The translations under genes and the position numbers were made by a program. Under the pieces are notes generated by a model. That model was not told the origin of the DNA and did no database searches. It saw only the letters and a program-made list of their open reading frames with translations. From Ceratopteris richardii (Eukaryota; Streptophyta; Polypodiopsida; Polypodiales; Pteridaceae): a stretch of DNA of 64,000 nt. Shown here one piece after another: positions 10,629 to 21,078 of this stretch (position 1 is the stretch's first letter; every line of letters begins with the position of its first letter). The DNA lies in NCBI GenBank assembly GCA_020310875.1, contig CM035438.1:100512639-100576638 (forward strand). The letters run 5' to 3'.

Positions 10629-12472
10629 TGTAATGGAGCAAGATTTCATCATTGTAGAATAGCCCAAAAAAAAACAGTCTTAGCACCATTTCTCTTCCTC
10701 CTTGAGAGTTCATCGCTCCAGATTTGCCCTCATTTCATCTTTGTTGGTAAAAAAAAAAATCATCCCTCAAAATTCATCCTCGGCATCATTTTTCATCCCT
10801 CAAAATTCAGCCCTCAAAATTCATCCCTCAAAATTCATCCTCGGCATCATTTTTCATCCCTCAAAATTCAGCCCTCAAAATTCATCCCTCAAAATTCATC
10901 CTCGGCATCATTTTTCATCCTTCAAAATTCAGCCCTCCAAAATACAGCCTTCAAAATTCAGCCCTCCAAAATTCAGCCTTCAAAATTTAGCCTTCCAAAT
11001 TCAGCCTTCAAAATTCAGCCCTCCAAAATTCAGCCCTCAAAATTCAGCCCTCCAAATTCAGCCTTCAAAATTCAGCCCTCCAAAATTCAGCCCTCAAAAT
11101 TCAGCCCTCCAAATTCAGCCTTCAAAATTCAGTCCTCCAAAATTCAGCCTTCAAAATTCAGCCCTCCAAAATTCAACCTTCAAAATTCAGACCTCCAAAA
11201 TTCAGCCTTCAAAATTCAGCCCTCCAAAATTCAGCCTTCAAAATTCAGCCCTCCAAATTCAGCCTTCAAAATTCAGCTCTCCAAAATTAAGCCTTCAAAA
11301 TTCAGCCCTTCAAAATTTGTCCTTCAAAATTTGTCCCTCAAAATTTGTCCCTCAAAATTTGTCCTTCAAAATTTGTCCTTTTGTCCGTTAAAATATGTCC
11401 TTCAAAATTTGTACTTCAAATTTTGTCCCTAAAAAGTGTCCCTCAAAATTCATCCTTCAAAATTCCTCCTCGGCGTGAGAATCAAGTCGACTATCAAATT
11501 TATGATGAAGTGTTGATTCAGGACACGAAAGAGTCTCACATTCAAGGCCATATTCTGAAGTCTTTAGGCACTTTTGAGTCAGTTGGCTGTCAATACTAGA
11601 ATTAGACCACCTACTCAAAATTAGCTAACTCTCCCTCCACTTTCGTCAGACTAGTTCGGCGCGTGTGCAGGTGTCGTGATGGTGCAGTAAATGATGGGAT
11701 TCAGTAAAAGGCACTCTCTTGGCCATGCGTGTGCAGTGAAAAGTGATGATGCCTTAAATGATGGAATCTGGCAGAAGTCTCTCTCTTGGCCTCGAGATCT
11801 ATATAGTAAGCAGTTTGCACTCGTTTGAGGTACTTATAGACGGTGAGAGATATATGTTAGCAAAGGGTCCATTCGGAAGGATATACAGAGATTTAGGAAG
11901 CTGAGGGATACACTCGTTGTCGTCTCTCTGTGATTCTAGCTTTTGTCAATTTGAGTCTACTTGTGTTATTGTGGTATTTTGAGAGTGTTCTAATCAGGCT
12001 TCTCCTTGATTATTCTCTGCTCACTGATGTGATTTTGCCCATTGTAGAAGAGGCTTCTCTGTTGGAGAATATACAGAGTGAGAGTTTCAGCGTTGGGGGC
12101 AGTCGGCATGACAGTGAGATTGGATATACTGGGATAGTCACTTGTAAGCTGGAGTTCATAGCATTGTATACCACACTTGTATACCTTCTCTGCGTTTGTA
12201 TACTTTCTCTGTGATCAGATGTCCTAGTTCATCTTTTGAGTGATCAGACCTTTTGTATTGTAACAATTTTATCCTTTGAGTACTAGTGCAATTTTTTTTT
12301 CAATCTTGATTGAATTGGCCTTTTCAGCATTTTTGTAACACTCTGACTGTTTCTTGGTTTACCGTCTCAATTAGTACCTCACACAATGATGTTATAGGGT
12401 ATACTTCTCTAAGGAGAACCTCCCTTGAGTAGAAGGATTACTGGAAGTATAAACCCGGTTACCCCCTCTACA
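10629..12472 (+). repeat. 3' LTR of gypsy C (long form)
   Basis: 1,844 bp from TGTAATGG after the polypurine tract to CCCTCTACA. The last ~1,100 bp match the 5' LTR. The first ~750 bp contain a tandem array. Copia A sequence (plus strand) starts immediately after it at 12473. Confidence 0.85.
10758..11470 (+). repeat. Tandem array of TTCAAAATTCAGCC-type units inside the 3' LTR
   Basis: More than forty copies of a 14-17 bp unit (TCAAAATTCAGCC, TCCAAAATTCAGCC, TCAAAATTTGTCC). At its left end a 61-bp higher-order unit containing CCTCGGCATCATTTTTCATCC is repeated three times, with CGGCATC at 10781, 10842 and 10903. The array leaves two overlapping frames open for 230-280 codons (repeats of FKIQPSK type); these are repeat artefacts. 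Confidence 0.95.
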
Positions 12473-13249
12473 AAGTTTAAAATGGAAGATTGCAGGGTAG
12501 CACCTACTCCAATGGAGATGAATCACAAATTGAGTAGATACGGAGGAGAAGATTTCAAGGACATCAAGCTATATCAAAGTTTGGTTGTTAATCTAATCTA
12601 TGCAACTCTAACTAGACCTGATTTGTCATATCTAGTTGGAGTGTTGTCTCAATTCATGCATTGTCCTAGGAAAGAACATTGGGTTGCAGGACAAAGGGTG
12701 TTGAGGTACATTAAGGGTACACTCAAAGAAGTTTTGTATTATGCTTTTACATCAGATATAAACATCAAGATATATAGTGATACAGACTGGGCAGGTAATT
12801 CTGATGATAGGAGATCGACTTATGGATACTTGTGTTATGTGGGAGATAAACTAATCTCTTAGTGTTTTAAGAAACAACACACAGTTGTTTTATCATCTAC
12901 AGAAGCAGAGTATAAAGGTATGGTTGAAGCTGCAAAGGAAGTCATATGGCGAAAGACTCTTATGAAGAGTTTTGACATTATTCAGAGTACACCCACTATT
13001 CATGGAGATAACATGAGTTCATTATATCTAGCTGCTAACCCTATTTTTCATGCCAGGACTAAACACATTGAGATTCAGTATCACTTTCTAAGAGAGAAGG
13101 TGATGGATAAGGAGATTGAAGTCGTATATACTTCAACAAAAGATCATATTGCTGATATGTTAACAAAAAGCTTGGATGGACCAAAGCTACAGAGATTCAA
13201 AGACATGGCAGGTATAAAGAAGATAGAGAAAACCTCAATTGATGATTGA
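12473..13249 (+). pseudogene. Ty1/copia family A RT end and RNase H (5'-truncated copy A'')
   Basis: Opens abruptly at the gypsy C LTR end with KFKMEDCRVAPTPME, a block found internally in the family A elements at 19891-20778 and 58911-60644. The RT thumb (RYGGEDFKDIKLYQSLV, TRPDLSY) and RNase H (IYSDTDWAGN, STEAEYKGM, ARTKHIEIQYHFLRE, HIADMLTKSL) follow. One in-frame stop replaces Trp near 12860. The tail runs into GATTGAGGGGGAGC, the polypurine tract, at 13244-13257. Confidence 0.9.
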
Positions 13250-13257
13250 GGGGGAGC

Positions 13258-13534
13258 TGTTGGTGCAAGACAATCAACAATTGAAGTTCTGATGAAGGAT
13301 TGAAGTCAAGGATTGAAGAAAAGATCAATTTATGAAGCTTGAAGAAAGTACATGTTCGGAAGATAAAGACTTGTATACATATGTACATTAATTTAGAGAT
13401 AGCTCACTAATACCTTTTGTATGGTCATGAGCTTGTATGGTCATGAACTGGTAAAGATTTTAAGTTATTCTTGATATACAGGTGCTCTAAATTCAAGGAT
13501 AGCTTATTCTTTTGGAGATTAACACTCTCCATCA
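13258..13534 (+). repeat. Shortened 3' LTR of copia A''
   Basis: Starts TGTTGGTGCAA after the polypurine tract and ends CACTCTCCATCA, exactly the termini of the 1,031-bp family A LTR. It is only 277 bp: the central ~750 bp, including the TATA region, are missing. A TG microsatellite follows immediately. Confidence 0.85.
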
Positions 13535-13904
13535 TATGTGTGTGTAAATGTGCATGTATGTGTGTGTATGTGTAAATGTGCATGTATGTGTATGTGTATG
13601 TGTATGAAAATATGCATGTATATGTATGTGTATGAAAATTTGCATGTATGTGTGTATTGTATGCATGTGTATGTGTGTGTATGTGTCTGTATGTGTGTAT
13701 GTGTACCTCCGGTTGCACTCCTTTCTCTCTCTCTCTCATATACATACATACATGCATACATACATAAATAGACATACACATATCCACATATATATACATA
13801 CATACATACACATGTATGCATGTGACCTAATGTGCATGTACATTTGTGTATATATGTGTGTGTATAAATATGTGTTTAAATATATATGTAAATAATTGTG
13901 TATA

Positions 13905-13996
<92 letters not shown>

Positions 13997-14000
13997 CACA
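13535..14000. repeat. TG/TGCATG and (TA)n microsatellites
   Basis: TGTGTATG and ATGCATGTG words to about 13710, a short CTCTCT block, CATACATA words, and an 80-bp pure TA run at 13912-13992. Confidence 0.95.
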
Positions 14001-14640
14001 TATAAATATAAAAAATAAAAGCAATGCATACTATGCATTATCACAACAATGAGCCATAAGTGTTTGCATCTCTTTTAGAAACCACTTATGTGACCACCCA
14101 ATCCCAAATTCTACAAAAATAGAAAAAATCATGTAAATAAAACATAAGATATTTATTTCAATTTATATGTAAAACTTATACTCACTTCCACTGCAAGTGG
14201 ACAAGGCACAAGTAGGAGTCGCATAATGCTCACATTCTTCTCTTGATCTCCAATCCATTCCCCATATACACTATATTCCCCTCTGGCTCTATATCACACT
14301 CTAGCCCTAGGGTGCCCATGCATGTCCTCATAGGTAGCTATGCTCTGCTCTCATGATCTGTAGGTGATATAGGTGTCTTGAAAATAGATAGATAAAAATA
14401 AATAAAAATATGTGTTATATCCTACTGTGGAGCTACAAAAGAGCCCTCCTGTGATCGTTGGGTAAGCATTTGCATCGTAAAATCCAGTTCATCATCATGC
14501 ATCTCTAAGTACTCATGCATGGTGATCCCTAAGGTATTAGGCAGAACTCTTGCTCTCATAAGACTTTTTATGAGAGTGAGTTTCGCCTTTCTCTCTCTAC
14601 TAGGATCCATATATTTGTACATACAAAACAAAATGGGTTA
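14001..14640. other. Unassigned island between microsatellites
   Basis: 640 bp of ordinary complexity. No retroelement domain was recognised. One short minus-strand frame (14422-14631) is listed separately. Confidence 0.5.
14422..14631 (-). CDS. Hypothetical 69-residue frame, unrecognised
   Basis: Encodes a charged peptide with MDPSRERKAKLTLIKSLM near the start and an acidic stretch EMHDDELDF. Composition is more protein-like than the surrounding repeats. The only clear alternative start is the internal MDPSRER. I recognise no domain. It may be a piece of a transposon protein or chance; I would not call it a gene without expression data. Confidence 0.2.
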   Translation of the reverse strand: MFCMYKYMDPSRERKAKLTLIKSLMRARVLPNTLGITMHEYLEMHDDELDFTMQMLTQRSQEGSFVAPQ

Positions 14641-14644
14641 GAAA

Positions 14645-14694
14645 TCAATATATGTATGTGTACGTATGTATGCATGTATATGTATGTGTATGTA

Positions 14695-14743
<49 letters not shown>

Positions 14744-15000
14744 GTATATGTATATGTGTATGCATGTGTATGTGTGTAGTTTATGCATGCATACATATAT
14801 ATGCATGTGTATGTATGTGTGTATGTTTATGGGCAGGTATGCATGTGACCTGATGTGCATATGCATATATGTATGTATGTATAAGTATGTGTGTGTGTAT
14901 ATGTATGTGTATGCATGTGTATGTGTGTATGCATGCATATGTGTATATGCATGTGTGTATATGTGTGTATCTACATGTGTGCATGTATATGTAAGCATGA
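14645..15000. repeat. TATG/TGTATG microsatellite
   Basis: About 350 bp of TGTATG, GCATG and ATATG words, the reverse-complement style of the satellite at 655-3102. Confidence 0.95.
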
Positions 15001-15139
15001 GCTACCAAGCATGAAGCAAAAACCAGTGGACACATGAGTGCCATAGCAACCAACCCAGTTAGAGTTAGAAAAAGCATGTAAATCTAGGGGTAGTGATTCC
15101 CCCTGGGGATAAAACATCCAAGTAGATGGGTACCACACA

Positions 15140-16110
15140 AGTAGCAAAAGATGTGCTTAACCTCCTACCAATGCTTGACACTTGGCCAATGCATAAACCT
15201 CCTCATCTGTGAGACAAAAAACTGAATATTTGGTTGAGTAATGCATAAGTAAATCAAGCATCTAATAGTCTACTGATAGAGAAAAACATCAAACGCATCT
15301 CCAGCATCATGAAGACTCAATCATAAAAATGTCTCCATAGGAGTGGCAATACATTTGTAGTCTTCAAGGCCAAAACACTGCAATAATGTGTCAATATATT
15401 TTGTTTGACATGAAGCTATACCACCATCAACTTGCATAAAATGAATGCCCAAATAATGATGCAAATGCCCCAAATTTGACATCCCAAATGAGGCATGCAG
15501 ATCAACCTTAAAATCAGCAATATGCTTCTCATGAGTACCAATGAGTAGCATGTCATCAACATACACAAAAATGATCATAAGCACATCATTTGTAGGCTAA
15601 ACATATCAGGTTATCTTAGTTGGACTGATCTCAAACCATGTGCAATCAAGTAGGCATGTATCTTTTCATACTAAGCACGTGATGCTTGCTTCAAACCATA
15701 TAATGCATTTTTCAACCTACACAACTTGGTTTTCATGCCTGTTTTTCACAAAGCAACGGGGCTAGAAAATGTACACTTCATGCAAGTCGCCATTCAGAAA
15801 TGCAGTTTTAATGTCCAAATGATGTATATTCCAACCATGATGAGCTTCAAGTGCACAGATGCTACAAACAATAGTCATTTGGCATGTAGGAGCAAAGGTC
15901 TCATCAAAATCAATGCCTCTTTTGTGAGCATAACCCTTTGCAACAAGCCTAGCCTTATACTTGTCAATTGTTCCATCAGGCTTATGCTTCAACTTGTATA
16001 CCCACTTAGTGCCTATGGCCTTCTTGCCAGGAGGCAAGTCACATAAAGAACAAGTACCATTTTTCATGATAATATCATATTTTGATTGGATAGCAGCCAT
16101 CCAATTTTCA
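15140..16110 (-). pseudogene. Reverse transcriptase of copia B copy 1
   Basis: Blocks in order on the minus strand: IGTKWVYKLKHKPDGTIDKYKARLVAKG, DETFAP, HHLDIKTAFLNGDLHE (about 15770-16060), then the catalytic FVYVDDMLLIGTHEKHI (about 15530-15580), LGHLHHYLGIHF, and the thumb CLIYLCITQPNIQFFVSQ near 15190-15250. The frame shifts between about 15580 and 15760, and several stops follow. YVDD itself is preserved. Confidence 0.85.
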
Positions 16111-16555
16111 AAATTATGTGCTTAATCAAACGAAATAAGCTCATTCTCATCACACAGACTAGATCCAGCCATAGCATAATAATCTAATGCAAAAGAAGCA
16201 CTTTGAGAGCCTAAAGAATGTGATATGATGGAGGTGCATCTAATTTGCTATCTTACAAAATTCAGCACCAACCATTTAGGCAAAGTTTTTGCCTCCTCAA
16301 TATCAGCTCTCTCATCAACAAGTGCGTCATGTAAATTTTCATCATAAATGGAATGATCTGCATCATCACATGAAACCTATAAAGGCTGAGAATTTGCCTC
16401 AATAGGATGAGCACTAGACTGTCAACATGTAAAAAGAGGCAGCAAAGTATCATACATGTCTTTGGAGCTAACTAACGTCTCCTAAGTACATGAATTAATG
16501 GCTAAATAGAATCTTCCATAAAAACAGCATCATGGCTAACCAAAATGCATTTTGT

Positions 16556-17400
16556 CTATGGATGATACACACAATAGCCTTTGCTTTCATAACTGTACCC
16601 AATAAAAATACATTTCACTATTTTATCATCCAATTTCTTGCATTGTTGTTCAGGCACTAATGCATATGTAAGACAACCAAAAACATGCAAGTGAGAAACA
16701 GATGTCTTGCAACCATGCCAAGCCTCATATGGAGCGATAAACTGCAATGCTTTAGTGGGACACCCATTAAGTACATATGTAGCACACATAACAACCTCAA
16801 GCCAGAAGCAACGTGGTAAAGCCTAATTCTTGACCATACACATTGCCATCTCCATAAATGAATTGTTCTTCTGTTCACCAACTCCATTCTATTGAGGTGT
16901 ATATGGCATCGTACATTGATGTTTAATCCCACATTCAGCCGGAAATGCATTGAAATCAAAATACATATATCCCCCCCCCTCGATTAAGCGTGCCCATTTT
17001 ACATGCTGACATATTTTCAGCCAAAACTAGAAACGGTTTGAAGCACATAAACACTTCAGACTTTGCTTTCAATGGATATACCCATGCATGAGTGGAAAAA
17101 TCATCAATGAAAGTCACAAAGTAAAGAAAGTTTCCAAAAGAGGGTGTCTGCATAGGACCAGAGACATCACTATGAATAAGCTACAATTTCGGAGTAGCTC
17201 AAACTGAACCATCATTTGGGAATGGGGAATGCTAAATTTTTTCGAAAATACAGCCTTCATAGACATGTTTATGAGGTGCCTCAAGTTTGGGCATAGAGGA
17301 AACCATTTTAGATTTCTATAGGCATAGCAAACTAGCAAAATATAGATGACCAAAATGTGCATGCCAAAGCTTTGCATCTAACAAAACGTGAGAATCATGT
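16556..17400 (-). pseudogene. Integrase of copia B copy 1
   Basis: Contains the GAG-pre-integrase HAHFGHLYF segment near 17340. The core FLYFVTFIDDFSTHAWVYPLK is near 17100-17150. The C-terminal GCPTKALQFIAPYEAWHGCK, HVFGCLTYALVP and CIFIGYSYESKGY blocks are at 16560-16780. The middle of the core is shifted between frames. A C run (CCCCCCCCC) at 16970 is a likely slippage site. Confidence 0.8.
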
Positions 17401-17589
17401 ACTGCACATGCTAAATCATTCAGATATTTTTCATAGTCAACCCACAACATAAAATGCCATAAGCAATAATGACATCGCCATTTGATAGATCATGAAATTA
17501 ACATCTCTCATAAACAAATTTCACAACCAAGCCAATCTTGGCTAAAGCTGAAACAGATAACAGATTCTTCTTGATCCCTAACACAAATA

Positions 17590-17850
17590 AAGCACCTCAC
17601 AATGTAAAAGAACTACCATCAATAGCAGTCAGAATGATCTTACCAACTCCCATAACTGGATAAGAGAACTTGTGGGCACATGTGATAGTATTCCCTATAG
17701 GGGCAGGCTTGAGTGAAGTGAAGAAACTACGCTGCAAGGTAATATGTTTGGTTGCCCCACTATCAAAGTACCAAACATCTAAGTCTACTACAATCATACA
17801 ATATTCATAAGAAGATGGGTCATAATGCAAATTGTGGTAAATGCCCATTC
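17590..17850 (-). pseudogene. Aspartic protease of copia B copy 1
   Basis: VWYFDSGATKHIT is the standard copia protease active site (D-S-G-A-T-x-H) at about 17740-17780, followed by the FSYPVMGVGKIIL hairpin. Short open frame of 83 codons, not linked in frame to gag or integrase. Confidence 0.8.
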
Positions 17851-17879
17851 TTCATTTTGCACAAGATTAGCATAATCTG

Positions 17880-18684
17880 TTTTGGGTGTAGATGCCTCTG
17901 CAACAACCATTCCAACCTCTTTCTTCCTTACCTCTTTAGCACCCAATTTCGGGCAACTCTTTATGACCTGATCATTTCCTTTATAGTATTTGCAAAAGAA
18001 TTTCTACTTTTTTTTTCTTCTCGTCTCCATCATTCTTCTTTGATTGTCCACAATTAGTAGATTTTTGCTTACTGATAGATGAGCTCCATTTACCTTTGCC
18101 CTTCTGACTAGTGAGGAAAGCTTGATCTGCAACACACATAATGGACCTATTCTTCCTCTTCTTGTAATAGAACAGAGACTAAATTCTCAAATGTTCAGGC
18201 ATTTGGATTGCTTCTTATGATCAAATGAAGAGTAGAAGCAAAACTCTGATATGAATCGAGAAGACCATTCAAAACACTCTACACAAGTGAACTGTCAGGC
18301 AAGACTTCATGAGAAAAAATCAATTGTTCCTTCAAATCTTTGATCTTTGTCAAAAAACTGTCCATGAAATCTCCTTCATTCATGTGCCCACTCTCCAACT
18401 ATTTTCAAAGGTAAGCAACACGAGCCTCATTCCTTGCCTGGTATAAAGTGTTGAGTGTATCCCAAGCATCCTTGGCTCTTCTACAAGAGCAAAATAATGG
18501 CATGTTTGATAGAAAAGGCTATCAATGCATGTGCCTAATCATTTCTGCCATCCCAATGAATTTTCTCTATAGTGGGTGCAGCAAGAACCGCAACACAAAT
18601 AGGAGCATGAAGAATATCACCATCCTCAACTCCATCTGCATCACCTTCAACAACTATTTTTGCAAGTGTAATAGGATGTTTTTC
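17880..18684 (-). pseudogene. gag (C-terminal two thirds) of copia B copy 1
   Basis: Minus-strand blocks KDAWDTLNTLYQARNEARVAYLE, FLTKIKDLKEQLISHE and SVLNGLL match the UBN2-type copia Gag. A damaged zinc knuckle (FCKYYKGNDQVIKSC, second Cys replaced) lies near 17950-18000. The N-terminal part is at 25144-25210, on the other side of the inserted copia A. Confidence 0.8.
18680..18684. other. Target-site duplication of copia A (left)
   Basis: TTTTC, identical to 25139-25143 at the other end; 5 bp is the expected copia length. Confidence 0.9.
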
Positions 18685-19715
18685 TGATGGAGAGTGTTAA
18701 TCTCCAAAAGAATATGTTATCCTTGATGTTAGAGCACCTCTATATCAAGAACAACTAAAACCTTTACCAATTTGGAGGATCAATACTCAATTATCAAAAT
18801 CTTGACCAAACCATGAAGTGAGTTGATACTCAAAACGTATGCTGCACATAATTCATTCATTAATTGATCAAATGTGTAAAGTTTTTTATAAATATTTGCA
18901 CAAGCTGTTGCCTGTAGTTTGTGCACCTTCTCCAAGTTAAATCATCTCAAAAGACTTAGTAGATCTTGAGAAATGATCTAAACAATTCACCTATGTCTAA
19001 AACTATACTTTTTTTTAGTCGACTTTGACACATGTAACTTTTAACACATAGTTCTCCAAAACTATAACCCATTTATTCAAATGCTTTTAGCCATAGGTAG
19101 CTTGCCTTCCAACTTAAAGAATGTACTTGCTTGCTCAAAAATTTACACTATGGAAGGAGAACTGACCAAAACATTAGCATCAAATTTTGCACCTGTTGGA
19201 ACTTCACTTATTCTCATTTACACATGTAAATGTTCCTACTCTCAATTCTCTCAGCCTGATCATAATTAGGATCTGAAAACTTGTACAAAGATCAATCAAC
19301 TATAGACTTATACTTCTACAAAAGCATTTCACAAAGTATTAAACACAGAAGGAGTACTAAGCAAAAGATCCGGTGCAATATTTCTTCATTCCTGAAAAGT
19401 TTTTATATCTGAGTGATGAGAGAGATCTACCTCATTTCTAAAATGTCTAATGACTCTTACAACTTCTAATTCTTCCCTTCACATGCTCTCTCATACTTTC
19501 CCCAACTTTTTACTTGTATATATAGGCATATATGTACAAGCTCATGAACATACAAAAGGTATATGTGAGCTAACTACAAAATAATGTACATATGTATACA
19601 AGTCTTCATCTTCTGAACATGTACTATCTTCAAGCTTCATAAACCAATCTTTTCTTCATTCTTTGACTTCAAATCTTTATCCAAAACATCAATTGGTTGT
19701 TGAATTGCACCAACA
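18685..19715 (-). repeat. 3' LTR of copia A
   Basis: 1,031 bp, TGATGGAGAGTG to GCACCAACA on the plus strand, i.e. TGTTGGTGC...CACTCTCCATCA in element orientation. Confidence 0.95.
19514..19527 (-). promoter_or_regulatory. TATA-box candidate in copia A 3' LTR
   Basis: In element orientation CCTATATATACAAG; the same sequence is at 24937-24949 in the 5' LTR, where it would drive element transcription. Confidence 0.5.
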
Positions 19716-19739
19716 GAGCTCAATCATCAATTGAGGTTT

Positions 19740-21078
19740 TCTCTATCTTCTTTGTACATGTCATGTCTTTGAATCTCTGTCACTTTGGTCCATCCAAGCT
19801 TTTGGTTAGCATATCTGCAATTTGATCTTTTGTTGAAGTATGTATAACTTCAATCTCCTTATCAATCACCTTCTGTCTTAAAAGGTGATATTAAATCTCA
19901 ATATGTTTAGTCCTGGCATGAAAAACAGGGTTAACAGCTAGATACAATGAACTCATGTTATCTCCATGAATAGTGGGTATACTCTGAATGATGTCAAAAC
20001 TCTTCATAAGAGTCTTTAGCCATATGAATTCCTTTGCACCTTCAACCATACCTTTATACTCTGCCTCTATGGATGATAAAGCAACTAAGTGTTGCTTCTT
20101 TGAACACCAAGAGATTAACTTATCTCCCACATAACACAAGTATTCATATGTTGATCTGCTATCATCAGGATTACCTGGCCAGTCTATATCACTATATATA
20201 TTGATGTTTGTATCTGATGTAAAACCATAATACGAACCTTCTTTGAGTGTACCCTTAATGTACCTCAACACCCTTTGTCTTGCAACCCAATGCTCTTTCC
20301 TAGGACAATGCATGAATTGAGACAACACTACAACTGCATATGAAAAATCAGGCCTAGTTAATGTAGCATAGATAAGACTACCAACCAGACTTTGATACAA
20401 CTTCATATCCTTGAATTCTTCTCCTCCATATCTACTCAATTTGTGATTCACCTCCATTGGAGTGGGTGCTACCCTGCAATCTTCCATTTTAAACTTGATC
20501 AACAAATTCTTCAAATACCTTTCTTGAGTTACATACACTCCATGTTGAGTGTATGAGATCTCCATGCCCAAGAAATATGACAAGTCTCCCAAGTCACTAA
20601 TCTTGAACTCTTTCTCCATTTGCTTCTTTAGGCTTTGTATTCCCTCCTTATCTGTACCTGTAAGAATTATATCATCAACATATATGCACATGTAAATGAA
20701 CCCCTCATCACTTGATTTAACAAGGAAGCTACTATCTGCTTTAGATACTTGAAAACCAAGTTCCTTCAAGAACTTCACAAGTCTATAATTCCATGCCCTT
20801 GGGGCCTACTTCAAACCATACAAAGCTCTCTTGAACTTACATACATGATCTCGATACCTTTCGTCTTTGAATCCTTGTGGTTGCTCCATGAAAACATCAT
20901 CTAAAATATAACCATTTAGAAAAACATTCTTCACATCTAATTGACATAATCTCTAACCTTTACATGCAGCAATGGCTATGAGTGTCCTGATAGTTATCAT
21001 CTTTGCCACAGGACTATAGGTCTCATCATAATCTATTCCATATGTCTGAGCAAACCCTTTCACAACAAGTCTAGCTTT
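19740..21078 (-). pseudogene. Reverse transcriptase and RNase H of copia A
   Basis: RT blocks [42 protein letters not shown], the catalytic IYVDDIILTGTD (about 20670-20705), LSYFLGMEISYTQHGVYV and TPMEVNHKLSRYGG. RNase H shows IYSDIDWPGN, SSIEAEYKGM and ARTKHIEI. Nonsense codons fall near 21079, 20955, 20806 and 19891. Without them this would be continuous with the upstream frame, so the decay is mainly point mutation. Confidence 0.9.

Larger units (their letters stand above)
3701..12472 (+). mobile_element. Ty3/gypsy element C, LTR to LTR, degenerate
   Basis: A plus-strand gypsy element of about 8.8 kb with a short 5' LTR (3701-4804), a PBS-like site, gag with CCHC knuckles, protease, RT, RNase H, integrase, polypurine tract and a long 3' LTR (10629-12472). 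Domain order PR-RT-RH-IN with no chromodomain after the integrase fits a Tat/Athila-like plant gypsy; the lineage is inferred. At least ten stops or frameshifts break the coding region. The flanks do not match: the left side is copia B (minus), the right side is copia A (plus), and no 5-bp target duplication is visible. The present copy was therefore rearranged after insertion. Confidence 0.9.
15060..18679 (-). mobile_element. Ty1/copia family B, copy 1 (body; 5' end continues at 25144-26560)
   Basis: Minus-strand copia with gag, protease, integrase and RT in order, decayed by many stops. Its gag is split at 18679/25144 by the complete copia A insertion. The reading frame of gag is continuous if the insert and one copy of its TTTTC target duplication are ignored. 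The RNase H end and 3' LTR are not visible; the element fades out at about 15060 next to the TATG microsatellite. Leader and LTR-like sequence lies at 25530-26560. Confidence 0.85.

Noticed and set aside
10584..11432. Overlapping 282- and 229-codon frames in the gypsy C 3' LTR
   Set aside because: They are translations of the TTCAAAATTCAGCC array in two frames and begin upstream in non-coding sequence.
255..15100. A complete CACTA element spanning from 255 to a partner end
   Set aside because: No TTTTCTTGTAGTG terminus or transposase was found in the window; only one end is supportable.
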